The position numbers and the translations under genes were made by a program. This document shows positions 34,648-43,413 of a DNA stretch of 64,000 nucleotides, one piece after another. The notes below the pieces were generated by a model. The model did not search any database and was not told where the DNA came from. It worked only from the letters and a program-made list of their open reading frames with translations. The number at the start of each line of letters is the position of its first letter. Within the stretch, counting starts at the first letter, position 1. This stretch comes from Eshraghiella sp045129695. Its GTDB lineage: Bacteria > Bacillota > Clostridia > Lachnospirales > Lachnospiraceae. The stretch lies in contig JBGVJZ010000043.1 in NCBI GenBank assembly GCA_045129695.1, positions 62,001 to 126,000 on the forward strand. Direction: 5' to 3'.

Positions 34648-35580
34648 TTATTCCTGCTCCTGTGGTTTTTCCACTTCTTCACCACTTATTACTTCAGTAT
34701 TGTTCCCGCCGTCTTCTTCTTCATACGGAATTACAATATTCGGCTGTTTAATCAGTCGGGTTCTCATAATGATAATTACTGCAAGCGCTCCTATGGCAAG
34801 TACTGCTGAAAGCACCTGTGAAATCACGACACCTTTAATAATCAGCTGATCCACTCTTATTCCTTCAATGAAAAAACGGATAACTCCATATCCAAGAAGA
34901 TATCTGCAAAGATTCTCACCCTGGAATTTCTTCTTATTACGGAATATCATCAAAATCACAAAAAGAATCAGATTAAAGAAGCTTTCATACAAAAATGTAG
35001 GATGTACCTGAACATATTCAACACCATGAACCGTAACAATAAGTGAATCCTTAACCACTGTTGCATCCTTAACCGGAATCTGCATTGCAAAAATATTATC
35101 AGTAAAACAGCCATATGCCTCACGATTGAAGAAATTACCCCATCTTCCTATAATCTGTCCGACAATAAGTCCAAGTACAATTGTGTCCATCATCATAAGC
35201 AGCTTAGACATCTTGAACTTCTTAATCCTGCAAAATATCACAAGTATGATAACCGCACCGATTATACCTCCGTAAATTGCAAGTCCGCCTGCCCTGATGT
35301 TAAAAATCTGCAAAAGATTATCCTTATAGTAGCTCCATTCTCCAATTACATAATAGAGTCTGGCTCCGATTATCGCTCCAATAACTCCAAATATTGTATA
35401 GTCAATGTAATCATCAACCTTCTGACCCGTTTTCTTCGCATCAGTATACGCAACCATTGCACCGCATATCATTCCCACTGCAATTATGATACCATAAAAA
35501 GCAATAGAAAATTTAAACACATCAAAATGGTTACCCACATTAACCTCAAATCCAAGGTTGGGAAATCTGATAGAACCCAT
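34648..35580 (-). CDS. lgt: Prolipoprotein diacylglyceryl transferase Lgt
   Basis: 310 residues, polytopic (about seven helices). Transfers a diacylglyceryl group from phosphatidylglycerol to the lipobox cysteine of prolipoproteins. The signature IGRWGNFFNREAYG (near 144-157) and GARLYYVIGEW, HPTFLYESFFNLILF and GVIRFFIEGIRVDQL are conserved. The C-terminus carries an extra charged tail ending KPQEQE. It has an AAAGGAG ribosome site, its own promoter and terminator, and is divergent from ychF. Confidence 0.95.
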   Translation of the reverse strand: MGSIRFPNLGFEVNVGNHFDVFKFSIAFYGIIIAVGMICGAMVAYTDAKKTGQKVDDYIDYTIFGVIGAIIGARLYYVIGEWSYYKDNLLQIFNIRAGGLAIYGGIIGAVIILVIFCRIKKFKMSKLLMMMDTIVLGLIVGQIIGRWGNFFNREAYGCFTDNIFAMQIPVKDATVVKDSLIVTVHGVEYVQVHPTFLYESFFNLILFVILMIFRNKKKFQGENLCRYLLGYGVIRFFIEGIRVDQLIIKGVVISQVLSAVLAIGALAVIIIMRTRLIKQPNIVIPYEEEDGGNNTEVISGEEVEKPQEQE

Positions 35581-35625
35581 TTTTATATCTCCTTTATCAC
35601 AAAAGAATTTTTAATATCAAAAACA

Positions 35626-35654
35626 ATTGTATTACAATTCCGTTTAAATATCAA
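35626..35654 (-). promoter_or_regulatory. Sigma-A promoter of lgt
   Basis: Minus strand TTGATA (35654-35649), 17-base spacer, TACAAT (35631-35626), each five of six consensus bases. It lies in the 155-base divergent gap. For ychF on the other strand I see only a weak candidate (TTGTAT at 35665, TATCTT at 35688). Confidence 0.72.
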
Positions 35655-35735
35655 CAATTGATTATTGTATTAAAATTTTATTTGTGGTATCTTTTATAAG
35701 GTATTAGTCACATAAGAAAGGATTGAATTTTTACT

Positions 35736-36833
35736 ATGAAATTAGGTATTGTCGGATTGCCAAACGTTGGAAAGAGTACTCTTTTTAACTCATTAACTAA
35801 GGCAGGTGCTGAATCTGCCAACTATCCATTTTGTACAATTGACCCAAATGTAGGTGTGGTATCCGTTCCTGACGAGCGTCTCGGACTTCTTGCCAAATTG
35901 TATGACTCAGCTAAAATTGTTCCGGCTGTAATTGAATTCGTAGACATTGCCGGTCTTGTAAAGGGTGCTTCAAAGGGTGAAGGTCTCGGAAACCAGTTTC
36001 TCTCACATATTCGTGAAACAGATGCAATCGTTCATGTTGTAAGGTGCTTTGAAAACACTAACATTGTACATGTTGACGGTTCAATTAATCCGTTAAGAGA
36101 TATCGAAACAATTAATTTGGAATTAATTTTCTCAGATATTGATATTATTGAAAGAAGAATTGCCAAGGTTTCAAAAGGTGCCCGCAATGACAAAGCACTC
36201 GCCAAGGAGTTATCGCTTCTTGAGGCATTAAAAGCCCATCTCGAAGAAGGAAAAGCTGCACGTTCTTACGAGCCTTCAGATGATGATGAAGCTGCATTAC
36301 TCGGAACCTATGACCTCCTTACTTTTAAGCCGGTTATCTATGCTGCCAATGTAAGTGAGGACGACCTTGCGGATGATGCCGCTTCTAATGAGCATGTTGC
36401 AAGTGTTCGCAAATTTGCCGCTGAGGAAGGCAGCGAGGTATTTGTCGTATGTGCACAGATTGAGGAAGAAATCTCAGAGCTTGACGATGATGAGAAAAAG
36501 ATGTTTTTAGAGGATTTGGGATTAACCGAATCAGGCCTTGATAAATTAATCAAAGCCAGCTATAAATTATTAGGCTTAATAAGCTTCCTTACAGCAGGTC
36601 CTACAGAAACAAGGGCATGGACCATCAAAAACGGCACCAAGGCTCCGGGAGCTGCCGGCAAAATCCACAGCGATTTTGAGAGAGGTTTTATCAAAGCAGA
36701 GGTTGTATACTATCAGGATTTACTCGACTGCGGCACCTATGCTGCTGCCAAGGAAAAGGGACTTGTCGGTATTGAGGGCAAGGAATATGTGGTTAAAGAC
36801 GGCGACGTAATCCTCTTCCGTTTCAATGTGTAA
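35736..36833 (+). CDS. ychF: Obg-like GTPase/ATPase YchF (OLA1)
   Basis: 365 residues, the only plus-strand gene in the window. KLGIVGLPNVGKSTLFNSLT holds the P-loop (G1), DPNVGVVSVPDERL is the YchF-specific switch, DIAGLVKGASKGEGLGNQFL is G3, and the G4 box reads NVSED rather than NKxD, the feature that makes YchF favour ATP. A coiled-coil insertion follows, and the C-terminal TGS domain ends GDVILFRFNV. It binds ribosomes and influences stress responses and translation. The ribosome site AAAGGA is 13 bases from the ATG, a long spacing. A long inverted repeat follows the stop. Confidence 0.97.
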   Translation: MKLGIVGLPNVGKSTLFNSLTKAGAESANYPFCTIDPNVGVVSVPDERLGLLAKLYDSAKIVPAVIEFVDIAGLVKGASKGEGLGNQFLSHIRETDAIVHVVRCFENTNIVHVDGSINPLRDIETINLELIFSDIDIIERRIAKVSKGARNDKALAKELSLLEALKAHLEEGKAARSYEPSDDDEAALLGTYDLLTFKPVIYAANVSEDDLADDAASNEHVASVRKFAAEEGSEVFVVCAQIEEEISELDDDEKKMFLEDLGLTESGLDKLIKASYKLLGLISFLTAGPTETRAWTIKNGTKAPGAAGKIHSDFERGFIKAEVVYYQDLLDCGTYAAAKEKGLVGIEGKEYVVKDGDVILFRFNV

Positions 36834-36843
36834 TAGAATATTA

Positions 36844-36893
36844 TATGGTGTCTTCAAAAACTTGCTTCGCTCAGACAATTTGAAGACACCATA
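36844..36893. repeat. 15-bp perfect inverted repeat between convergent ychF and thiN
   Basis: TATGGTGTCTTCAAA (36844-36858) pairs with TTTGAAGACACCATA (36879-36893) around a 20-base loop that contains a GCTTCGC sequence. Neither side has a U tract. It may be a two-way terminator working without one, or a copy of a dispersed hairpin element. Confidence 0.65.
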
Positions 36894-36953
36894 ACATTGT
36901 GTAAGACATCAATTTATCCCCTTTTTATTCTCTTATGTAAATCGATACAATCA

Positions 36954-37604
36954 TTAAATACTTACATCTCTTGAATTAATTACAATCAGGCATCCGGTTC
37001 GAAGCTTCACAACTCCATAATCCGCGGTAATCTCATTACTGACACATCTTGAAGCCCCCGGTTTGAGCGTATAATCATTGAGAGGATATTTAAAGCCCCA
37101 AAGACACATACCTGTTACCTCACCACTAAAAGGAACAAAAGAGATATATTTGCCACTGCATTCCTTTGCGTTAATCGTAAAATCTCTGTCCTTAAGGTAT
37201 ATAATGTTCCCTTCATCGACAAGTCTCATATTAACACCCGCATCAAGAGCAATCTTCATATTATGGATATTGGCAAGCAGATGGTCTATTCTTCCACCGG
37301 TTGCACAGATAATATCAGTATCATTTCCAATCATTGTGGCTTCCCGTACAGCAATTTCCGTATCAGTATCGTCTTTTTCCGGATTAAACCTGCGAACAAT
37401 AACTCCCCGCTGTTCATATTCTGAGAGACCATCCGTTGTAAGAGTATCAAAATCTCCCACTATCAGATTAGGGATAAGACCTAACCTCTCTGCATAGGCA
37501 ACACCGCCATCAACCGCTATAATATAATCGTATTTATTTTCTTTCAAAAACGAAACGGCAAATTTTTTATCAAATCTGCCGCCCGAAATAATCAAAGTTC
37601 TCAT
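36954..37604 (-). CDS. thiN: Thiamine pyrophosphokinase
   Basis: 216 residues. Transfers pyrophosphate from ATP to thiamine. N-terminal catalytic domain: IIAVDGGVAYAERLGLIPNLIVGDFDTL with the acidic metal-binding GDFDT (near 51), FNPEKDDTDTEIAV (DDTD, about 75-85), CATGGRIDHLLANIHNM. The C-terminal B1-binding domain has FSGEVTGMCLWGFKYPL and SRCVSNEI. It is last in the operon, two bases after rpe, and encoded after rsgA-rpe as in Bacillus (yloS). Confidence 0.93.
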   Translation of the reverse strand: MRTLIISGGRFDKKFAVSFLKENKYDYIIAVDGGVAYAERLGLIPNLIVGDFDTLTTDGLSEYEQRGVIVRRFNPEKDDTDTEIAVREATMIGNDTDIICATGGRIDHLLANIHNMKIALDAGVNMRLVDEGNIIYLKDRDFTINAKECSGKYISFVPFSGEVTGMCLWGFKYPLNDYTLKPGASRCVSNEITADYGVVKLRTGCLIVINSRDVSI

Positions 37605-37605
37605 T

Positions 37606-38271
37606 CTATTCCTCTATACCATTAAAAATATCTAAAAAGCCTTTTACCTTTGAAGGAATATCCTCTCCAAATACCGCAGAGCCCGCAACAATCACATCTG
37701 CTCCGGCTTTAAGAACCTCTGAAACATTATCAATTTTAATGCCGCCATCCACTTCAATAAGAAAATCCAGTCCCAACTCTTCTCTGAGTGATGCAAGCTC
37801 ACAAATTTTATCCATCGATTCAGGAATAAAAGACTGTCCGCCAAATCCCGGATGAACACTCATTAATACAACCTCATCAACCATTGACAGATAAGGACGA
37901 AGCTCCTCCACACTTGTCTCAGGATTAAAAGCAAGTCCCGGTTTCGCACCAAGCTCCCTAATCTGCATAAGAACAGCCTTAACATCCTTGCATGCCTCAA
38001 CATGCACAGAAATACAATCTGCTCCCGCAGCTCTTACCTGTTTAATATATCTCTCAGGATCAACTACCATCATATGGGCATCAAATACTAGATTGGATAC
38101 CGGTCTTAAGCTCTCAATAATAGGCATTCCAAAAGATATACTCGGCACAAAAAGTCCATCCATCATATCAAGATGTACAAACTGTGCACCTGCCTCTTCA
38201 ATCTGTCGTACCTGTTCTCCCAAAACAGCAAAATCTGCTGATAAAATAGATGGCGAAAGTATTTTACTCAT
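37606..38271 (-). CDS. rpe: Ribulose-phosphate 3-epimerase
   Basis: 221 residues, TIM barrel. Interconverts D-ribulose 5-phosphate and D-xylulose 5-phosphate with a divalent metal. Motifs: LSPSILSADFAVLGEQV, FVHLDMMDGLFVPSISFG (metal/catalytic Asp), DAHMMVVDPERYI, MSVHPGFGGQSFI and IEVDGGI (second catalytic Asp), then GADVIVAGSAVFG for the phosphate. The start codon overlaps the rsgA stop by one base (TAATG), so translation is coupled. Confidence 0.97.
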   Translation of the reverse strand: MSKILSPSILSADFAVLGEQVRQIEEAGAQFVHLDMMDGLFVPSISFGMPIIESLRPVSNLVFDAHMMVVDPERYIKQVRAAGADCISVHVEACKDVKAVLMQIRELGAKPGLAFNPETSVEELRPYLSMVDEVVLMSVHPGFGGQSFIPESMDKICELASLREELGLDFLIEVDGGIKIDNVSEVLKAGADVIVAGSAVFGEDIPSKVKGFLDIFNGIEE

Positions 38272-39149
38272 TAGTATTTCCTCTTTGCTTTCATTTCATT
38301 ATACATTTCAAGATAAATATCATATCTTATCTGACTTATTTCTCCATATGCAAGTGCTTCTTTGACCTTGCAGTCCGGTTCATTCACATGAACACATCCG
38401 TTAAATCTGCACTTACCCTCGTATGGCTCAAATTCATTAAAATAATAATGAAGATTAACATCCTCTATATTAGCATAATCCAGAGAAGTAAATCCCGGAG
38501 TATCCATAATATATGTGTCTGTATCCACGTTAAAAATCTCACTATGTCTTGTAGTATGCTTCCCGCGGTTAATCTTCTCACTGATATTTCCCGTCCTTGA
38601 ATTGGCATCAGGAAAAATAGCATTAAGTATTGATGATTTTCCAACGCCTGACGGACCTGCAAGTGCTGTGGTTTTACCAAGAAGAAGCTTTTGAAGTTCA
38701 TCGATTCCCTCACCGGTAACAACACTTGTTATTATTACCTTTGCCCCGCTTTTTGCAAATATACCGGTAAGTCTTGCAATCTCATCTTCATCAACCTGAT
38801 CCGCTTTATTAAAACATATGATTGTCGGAATCTCATTCCAGTCCATCATTACCAAAAAGCGGCTTAACAGATTAAAATTCGGCTCCGGTGACAGTGACGC
38901 AAAAACGACCAGCGTCTGGTCAATATTTGCAACCGCCGGTCTGATTAACTCGTTTTTGCGTGGAATGATATCAACAACGTTGCCAGTTAATCCGGCCTCG
39001 CTTATGATATCCATTTCCACATTATCCCCTACCAGGGGTTTTATTTTCTGATTGCGGAATATGCCCTTGGCTTTACATTCATACACTTTGTCATCGGCAG
39101 TGTGCACATAATAAAAACCCGCAATTCCTTTAATTATTTTACCTCGCAT
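38271..39149 (-). CDS. rsgA: Ribosome small subunit-dependent GTPase RsgA
   Basis: 292 residues. Assists late 30S maturation and is inhibited by (p)ppGpp in other Firmicutes. N-terminal OB fold (GKIIKGIAGFYYVHTADDKVYEC), then the circularly permuted GTPase: G4 CFNKADQVD (near 115), G1 AGPSGVGKSS, G3 DTPGF; the C-terminal zinc finger has CRFNGCVHVNEPDC (Cys-Cys-His-Cys). It follows prkC by 17 bases. In Bacillus the same kinase phosphorylates the RsgA homologue CpgA. Confidence 0.96.
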   Translation of the reverse strand: MRGKIIKGIAGFYYVHTADDKVYECKAKGIFRNQKIKPLVGDNVEMDIISEAGLTGNVVDIIPRKNELIRPAVANIDQTLVVFASLSPEPNFNLLSRFLVMMDWNEIPTIICFNKADQVDEDEIARLTGIFAKSGAKVIITSVVTGEGIDELQKLLLGKTTALAGPSGVGKSSILNAIFPDANSRTGNISEKINRGKHTTRHSEIFNVDTDTYIMDTPGFTSLDYANIEDVNLHYYFNEFEPYEGKCRFNGCVHVNEPDCKVKEALAYGEISQIRYDIYLEMYNEMKAKRKY

Positions 39150-39166
39150 AGACTCCTCAATCTTAT

Positions 39167-41623
39167 TTACTCGGCCACAATGGTAATATCTACTTTATTA
39201 GTATATAAAATACCATTAGAATTACCTTCGTATGTATCGCTGCCGTCAAATGACACAGCAGCATAAGCCTTACCATTTCCGGCTGTTAAACCCTCAATTC
39301 CTGTTATGGAACTAAGATAAAAGTTGGAAAAGCCATGCAGCTCTTCATAAACTTTAAATATTTTAGTATAAACCTTAACATCTTCTCCATTGGAATCAAT
39401 AACTCTGATATCAACTTTAATATTTGTTGCAGTATTAGGAATCATACTTGTAACACTATCTCTCGTAACTTCTCCTGTAAACGTTACAGTAGCAGCAACC
39501 GTTGTCGGAGCTTCTGTTGTCGGTTCTTCCGTTGTTGGTTCCTCCGTTGTCGGCGCCTCTGTTGTCGGTTCTTGCGTCGTTGCCTCAACACCCTTACTTA
39601 CAACAATCGTAATTGCTGTTGTTACATCAATCTTCTCACCTTCTGTTGCACCACTGATTGAAATAACTTTACCTGCCTCTACCGTACTATTGTATTCCTC
39701 GGTAAATGTGACATTACTAAAGCCTTCCAGTGCTTTCTTAGCATTCTCAAGGGTATTTCCGACTACTGTAGGAACTACTCCCATCTCAACATCCTTTCCT
39801 CTGCTTATCACAAGTGTAATCTGTGTTGTAACAGGAGCTTCCTTGCCGATTTCAGCACCACTCTGTTTAATAACTTTACCTTTTTCAACTTCATCATCGA
39901 ACTCATATTCACATTCATACTTTGTAAAACCGGCTTTTTCAAGTTCGGCTTTTGCTTCCTCAAGCGTCATTCCCTCAACATCAGGTACTTTTGCATTAAC
40001 CACATCCGGGCCTGTATATATAGTAAGTGTAATTACATCACCACTCTTAACACTTGTGCCGGCTGCCGGATCCGAACTCTTAACAGTTCCCCAAAGCTTC
40101 TCATCTTCTGTTTTATCATACTCATAAGAAACCTTTAAATCCTTGCCCTTAAGTGTAGCTTCTGCATCTGACTGAGTATTACCGACAACACTAGGAAGCT
40201 CAAAGGTCATTGCGCCCTTGCTGACTGTTACAATAATTGTTGTGTTTGGAGATACTCTTGTTCCATTTTCAACACTCTGATGAAAAATAATTCCAGCCTC
40301 ATAGGTACCTGAATATTCACTAACCTCATCAATTCCAAGACCCTTCTCATTAAGAAGCTTCTTAGCCTCTTCAAAGGTATATCCTATTACAAGAGGAACA
40401 TCTACCAAACCATCATCTGCTTCGGTAGTAGCGGGATTATTGGTTGACGCACTGTTATTACCCGGGAACAGATTGACTATTTTGACTATTACAACAATTG
40501 TAATAATAATAATCACTGCACCAACTACAATTCCAAGAATTCCAATTATCTTATCTATTTTCTTGGATGCAGCAAGATCCCTGTCGTCATCATCATCCGT
40601 AACATCTACCTCAATAATATCTTCCTCAAGGGTCTCCTCCTGCGGTTTCCTGCTCTCAAGACCTTCATGACTCGGACTGATAAAATCAATTCCTGCTGCT
40701 CGTGCAGCTGCCTTTTTAGTAATCTCAGCCATCTCATCATTATCAATCATCTGTGTTGGTGCATCAGCAGCAACTACTGATGAAATAATAACAAAATCCT
40801 CATCAGGTGTAACCAGCGAACGTTTCAGATCCGCAATAAGGTCTGTTGCGTTCTGATATCTCTTCTCAGTTTTTTTCTGCGTACATTTCAAAACTATTTT
40901 CTCAACACTTACAGGAATATCGTCTACATACTCTTTAGGAGATACAATATCATCCTGAATATGCTGAAGTGCTATTGCAACTGTGGTATCTCCTTCAAAA
41001 GGGATTCTGCCTGTAAGCATTTCAAAAAGCATAATACCGAAAGAATATATATCACTCTTCTCATCACTGTATCCGCCTCTTGCCTGTTCAGGCGAAATAT
41101 AATGAACGGATCCCATTACCGTGGAATTAATAGTATTAGAGGATGCCGCTCTTGCAATGCCAAAATCAGTTACCTTAACCTTGCCTTCCTTGGATATAAT
41201 AATATTCTGCGGTTTAATGTCCCTATGAACAATATGATGCTTATGTGCAGCCTCCATACCCTGTGCAACCTGTATAGCAATACTTACAGATTCACGTACG
41301 CCAAGTCTGCCCTTCTTCTCAATATATTTTTTGAGTGTTATTCCTTCCACAAGCTCCATGACGATATAGTGAATACCATTTTCCTCGCCTACGTCATACA
41401 CATTAACAATATTTGCGTGCATAAGACCTGCTGCTGACTGTGCCTCTGCACGGAATTTTGATACAAAAGTCCTATCTTCACCGAATTCCGGTTTCAAGAC
41501 CTTTATTGCTACAAAACGATTAAGCTTATGACATTTTGCTTTGTATACATCAGACATTCCGCCTGAGCCGATTTTCTCAAGCACTTCATATCTTTCAGCT
41601 ATAAACATTCCTTCTCTTAACAT
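39167..41623 (-). CDS. prkC: PASTA-domain Ser/Thr protein kinase PrkC/Stk1-type
   Basis: 818 residues. Kinase domain about 10-275: GSGGMSDVYKA loop, catalytic Lys in VAIKVLKPEF, HRDIKPQNI catalytic loop, DFGIARA, and GSVHYISPEQARGG. A juxtamembrane linker leads to one helix (about 358-385), then four PASTA repeats (about 400-675; each with 'vPdVvG.t.eeA...L...g'), which bind muropeptides or lipid II. A Thr/Pro/Glu linker of repeated units follows, then a C-terminal domain of about 110 residues that I do not recognise (starting VTFTGEVTRDSVTSM). It lies 17 bases after its phosphatase gene prpC. Confidence 0.95.
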   Translation of the reverse strand: MLREGMFIAERYEVLEKIGSGGMSDVYKAKCHKLNRFVAIKVLKPEFGEDRTFVSKFRAEAQSAAGLMHANIVNVYDVGEENGIHYIVMELVEGITLKKYIEKKGRLGVRESVSIAIQVAQGMEAAHKHHIVHRDIKPQNIIISKEGKVKVTDFGIARAASSNTINSTVMGSVHYISPEQARGGYSDEKSDIYSFGIMLFEMLTGRIPFEGDTTVAIALQHIQDDIVSPKEYVDDIPVSVEKIVLKCTQKKTEKRYQNATDLIADLKRSLVTPDEDFVIISSVVAADAPTQMIDNDEMAEITKKAAARAAGIDFISPSHEGLESRKPQEETLEEDIIEVDVTDDDDDRDLAASKKIDKIIGILGIVVGAVIIIITIVVIVKIVNLFPGNNSASTNNPATTEADDGLVDVPLVIGYTFEEAKKLLNEKGLGIDEVSEYSGTYEAGIIFHQSVENGTRVSPNTTIIVTVSKGAMTFELPSVVGNTQSDAEATLKGKDLKVSYEYDKTEDEKLWGTVKSSDPAAGTSVKSGDVITLTIYTGPDVVNAKVPDVEGMTLEEAKAELEKAGFTKYECEYEFDDEVEKGKVIKQSGAEIGKEAPVTTQITLVISRGKDVEMGVVPTVVGNTLENAKKALEGFSNVTFTEEYNSTVEAGKVISISGATEGEKIDVTTAITIVVSKGVEATTQEPTTEAPTTEEPTTEEPTTEAPTTVAATVTFTGEVTRDSVTSMIPNTATNIKVDIRVIDSNGEDVKVYTKIFKVYEELHGFSNFYLSSITGIEGLTAGNGKAYAAVSFDGSDTYEGNSNGILYTNKVDITIVAE
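39501..39575 (-). repeat. Five 15-bp tandem units in prkC coding a Thr/Pro/Glu linker
   Basis: On the plus strand five units begin at 39501, 39516, 39531, 39546 and 39561, each starting GTTGTCGG or GTTGTTGG. On the minus strand each codes for a pentapeptide of the type E(A/E)PTT. The array lies between the fourth PASTA repeat and the C-terminal domain. Confidence 0.8.
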
Positions 41624-41640
41624 ATGACCTCCTATATACC

Positions 41641-42363
41641 CTATGGTTCAATAATAATAAGGGAAATATTGTCTTTACCGCCATTTTCATTGGCAATTCT
41701 GACCAATTTATCTGCTTTGTTAATAATATCTGCATCTTCACAAAGTATGGAAGAAATCTCTGAATCTTCTATCATGTTAGACAAACCATCAGAGCACATA
41801 AATACGATTTCATCACCTGACAGTTCTACTTCAAAGAAGTCCGCAAGAACTTCCATTCCGCCACCCATTGCTCTGGTTATAACATTCTTACGTGAGTGAG
41901 TCCTTGCCTGTGCTCTGTCAATCGTTCCAATGCTTACCATCTCCTCCACAAGCGAGTGGTCTCTTGTAATCTGTCTGAAGCCTTCACCCAACAGATATAG
42001 TCTGCTGTCTCCGACATTAGCCACATACACAGACTTACCTATGACAGTTGCAACTACAAAGGTAGTTCCCATTCCTCTGTAATCCTCTGATGAAGCCGAA
42101 AGCTCCATCAGCTTCTCATTGGTGTATTTAATTGCATCCGAAATAATTGAGATGGGGTTATTATTCTCCGCAGCACTTACCTGTTCGATAAAAGTATTAA
42201 CAGAGAATTTTGAAGCCATATCACCTGCCTTGTGTCCTCCCATACCATCTGCCACAATAAACAGGTTGGGTAACTTACCCACCGGCTTCGTGGTACAGAA
42301 AACATAATCCTGATTCATGCTTCTGCATTTCCCAACATCTGTTAAAGCGTATGCCTTCATCAT
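41641..42363 (-). CDS. prpC: PP2C-type protein phosphatase PrpC/Stp1
   Basis: 240 residues. Metal-dependent Ser/Thr phosphatase that reverses PrkC. Motifs: TDVGKCRSMNQDY (first metal Asp region), FIVADGMGGHKAGD (metal Asp), GMGTTFVVATV, NVGDSRLYLLG, TRDHSLVEEMV, TRAMGG and FMCSDGLSNMIED, EDNISLIII-type end (GGKDNISLIIIEP). The ATG overlaps the rlmN stop (ATGA overlap by bases 42360-42363), suggesting coupling; a second adjacent ATG is equally possible. Confidence 0.96.
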   Translation of the reverse strand: MMKAYALTDVGKCRSMNQDYVFCTTKPVGKLPNLFIVADGMGGHKAGDMASKFSVNTFIEQVSAAENNNPISIISDAIKYTNEKLMELSASSEDYRGMGTTFVVATVIGKSVYVANVGDSRLYLLGEGFRQITRDHSLVEEMVSIGTIDRAQARTHSRKNVITRAMGGGMEVLADFFEVELSGDEIVFMCSDGLSNMIEDSEISSILCEDADIINKADKLVRIANENGGKDNISLIIIEP

Positions 42364-43412
42364 ATCTGCTCCTTTAGACGTTCGTCACTGTATCTTTTTC
42401 TTAGTTGTCCACAGGCACCATCAATATCCCTGCCCATTTCTCTTCTAATAGTAACATTTATTCGATTTTTTTCAAGTTTATTTTTAAATTTATTAATATC
42501 TGCCAGTTCTGTCTGCCTGAAATTTCTCTCTTTAATAGGGTTAACCGGAATAAGATTTACATGGCAGTTCATTCCCTTTAATAGTTCTGACAGTATGACT
42601 GCACATTCCTGAGAATCATTTTGTCCCTTTACAAGACTATATTCAAAAGTTACTCTTCTGCCGGTTTTATCAATATAATACCTGCATGCCTTCATTATCT
42701 CAGCTATTGAATATTTATTGGCAATCGGCATTAACTGCCTTCTCATCATGTCAGTAGGTGAATGAAGTGATACGGCAAGTGTAAGCTGCAGTTTCTTATC
42801 CGCAAGTTCATAAATCCTTGGCACAAGACCACAGGTTGAAACCGTAAGGTTTCGCGCACTTATATTTAATCCGTTGGCATCAGTCAGCAGTTCCTGAAAT
42901 TTGAGAAAATTATCAAAATTATCAAATGGTTCTCCCGAACCCATAACTACTACATTGGACACTCTTTCGCCCGTAATGCTCTGAATTCTGTAAATCTGAT
43001 CCAGCATTTCTGATGCCTTAAGGTTGCGTGCCAGTCCGTCAAGTGTTGAAGCACAGAATTTACAACCCATTCTACAGCCTGCCTGGGAGGATATACATAC
43101 GGAATTACCATGATGATATTTCATCAGAACGCTTTCTATCAAATTACCGTCTTCCAGTTCAAAAAGATATTTTGCAGTCCCATCTTCCTTGGAAACCTGT
43201 ACATTAACTGTTTTCAAAGACGTAAAATCACATTCAGTCTTAATATATTCACGCATTACGGCAGGAAGGTTAGTCATGTTATCCACATCTGAAACCAATT
43301 TAACATGCATCCATTCATATAACTGTTTAGCTCTGAATTTAGGCTGTCCTATTGAGATTATGTATTCAGTTAACTCCTCTAAATTCATAGATTTAATATC
43401 TGTTTTGTTCAT
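42360..43412 (-). CDS. rlmN: Dual-specificity rRNA/tRNA adenine-C2 methyltransferase RlmN
   Basis: 350 residues. Radical SAM enzyme that methylates A2503 of 23S rRNA and A37 of some tRNAs. The [4Fe-4S] motif CRMGCKFCAS (near 110-120) is present, with SSQAGC before it. VVVMGSGEPFDNFDNFL, TVSTCGLVPRI and LAVSLHSPTDMMRRQLMPIA follow, and the C-terminal catalytic cysteine is in GACGQLRKRY. It starts one base after the rsmB stop. Confidence 0.97.
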   Translation of the reverse strand: MNKTDIKSMNLEELTEYIISIGQPKFRAKQLYEWMHVKLVSDVDNMTNLPAVMREYIKTECDFTSLKTVNVQVSKEDGTAKYLFELEDGNLIESVLMKYHHGNSVCISSQAGCRMGCKFCASTLDGLARNLKASEMLDQIYRIQSITGERVSNVVVMGSGEPFDNFDNFLKFQELLTDANGLNISARNLTVSTCGLVPRIYELADKKLQLTLAVSLHSPTDMMRRQLMPIANKYSIAEIMKACRYYIDKTGRRVTFEYSLVKGQNDSQECAVILSELLKGMNCHVNLIPVNPIKERNFRQTELADINKFKNKLEKNRINVTIRREMGRDIDGACGQLRKRYSDERLKEQI

Positions 43413-43413
43413 A

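Noticed and set aside
36990..37020. GGTTCGAAG resembling a tRNA T-loop
   Set aside because: It lies within the thiN coding sequence and no acceptor or anticodon stem can be formed around it.
39390..40127. A 245-codon open frame on the plus strand opposite prkC
   Set aside because: It is the mirror of a conserved kinase gene, rich in Val, Ser and Thr owing to the repeat linker and codon bias, with no ribosome site.
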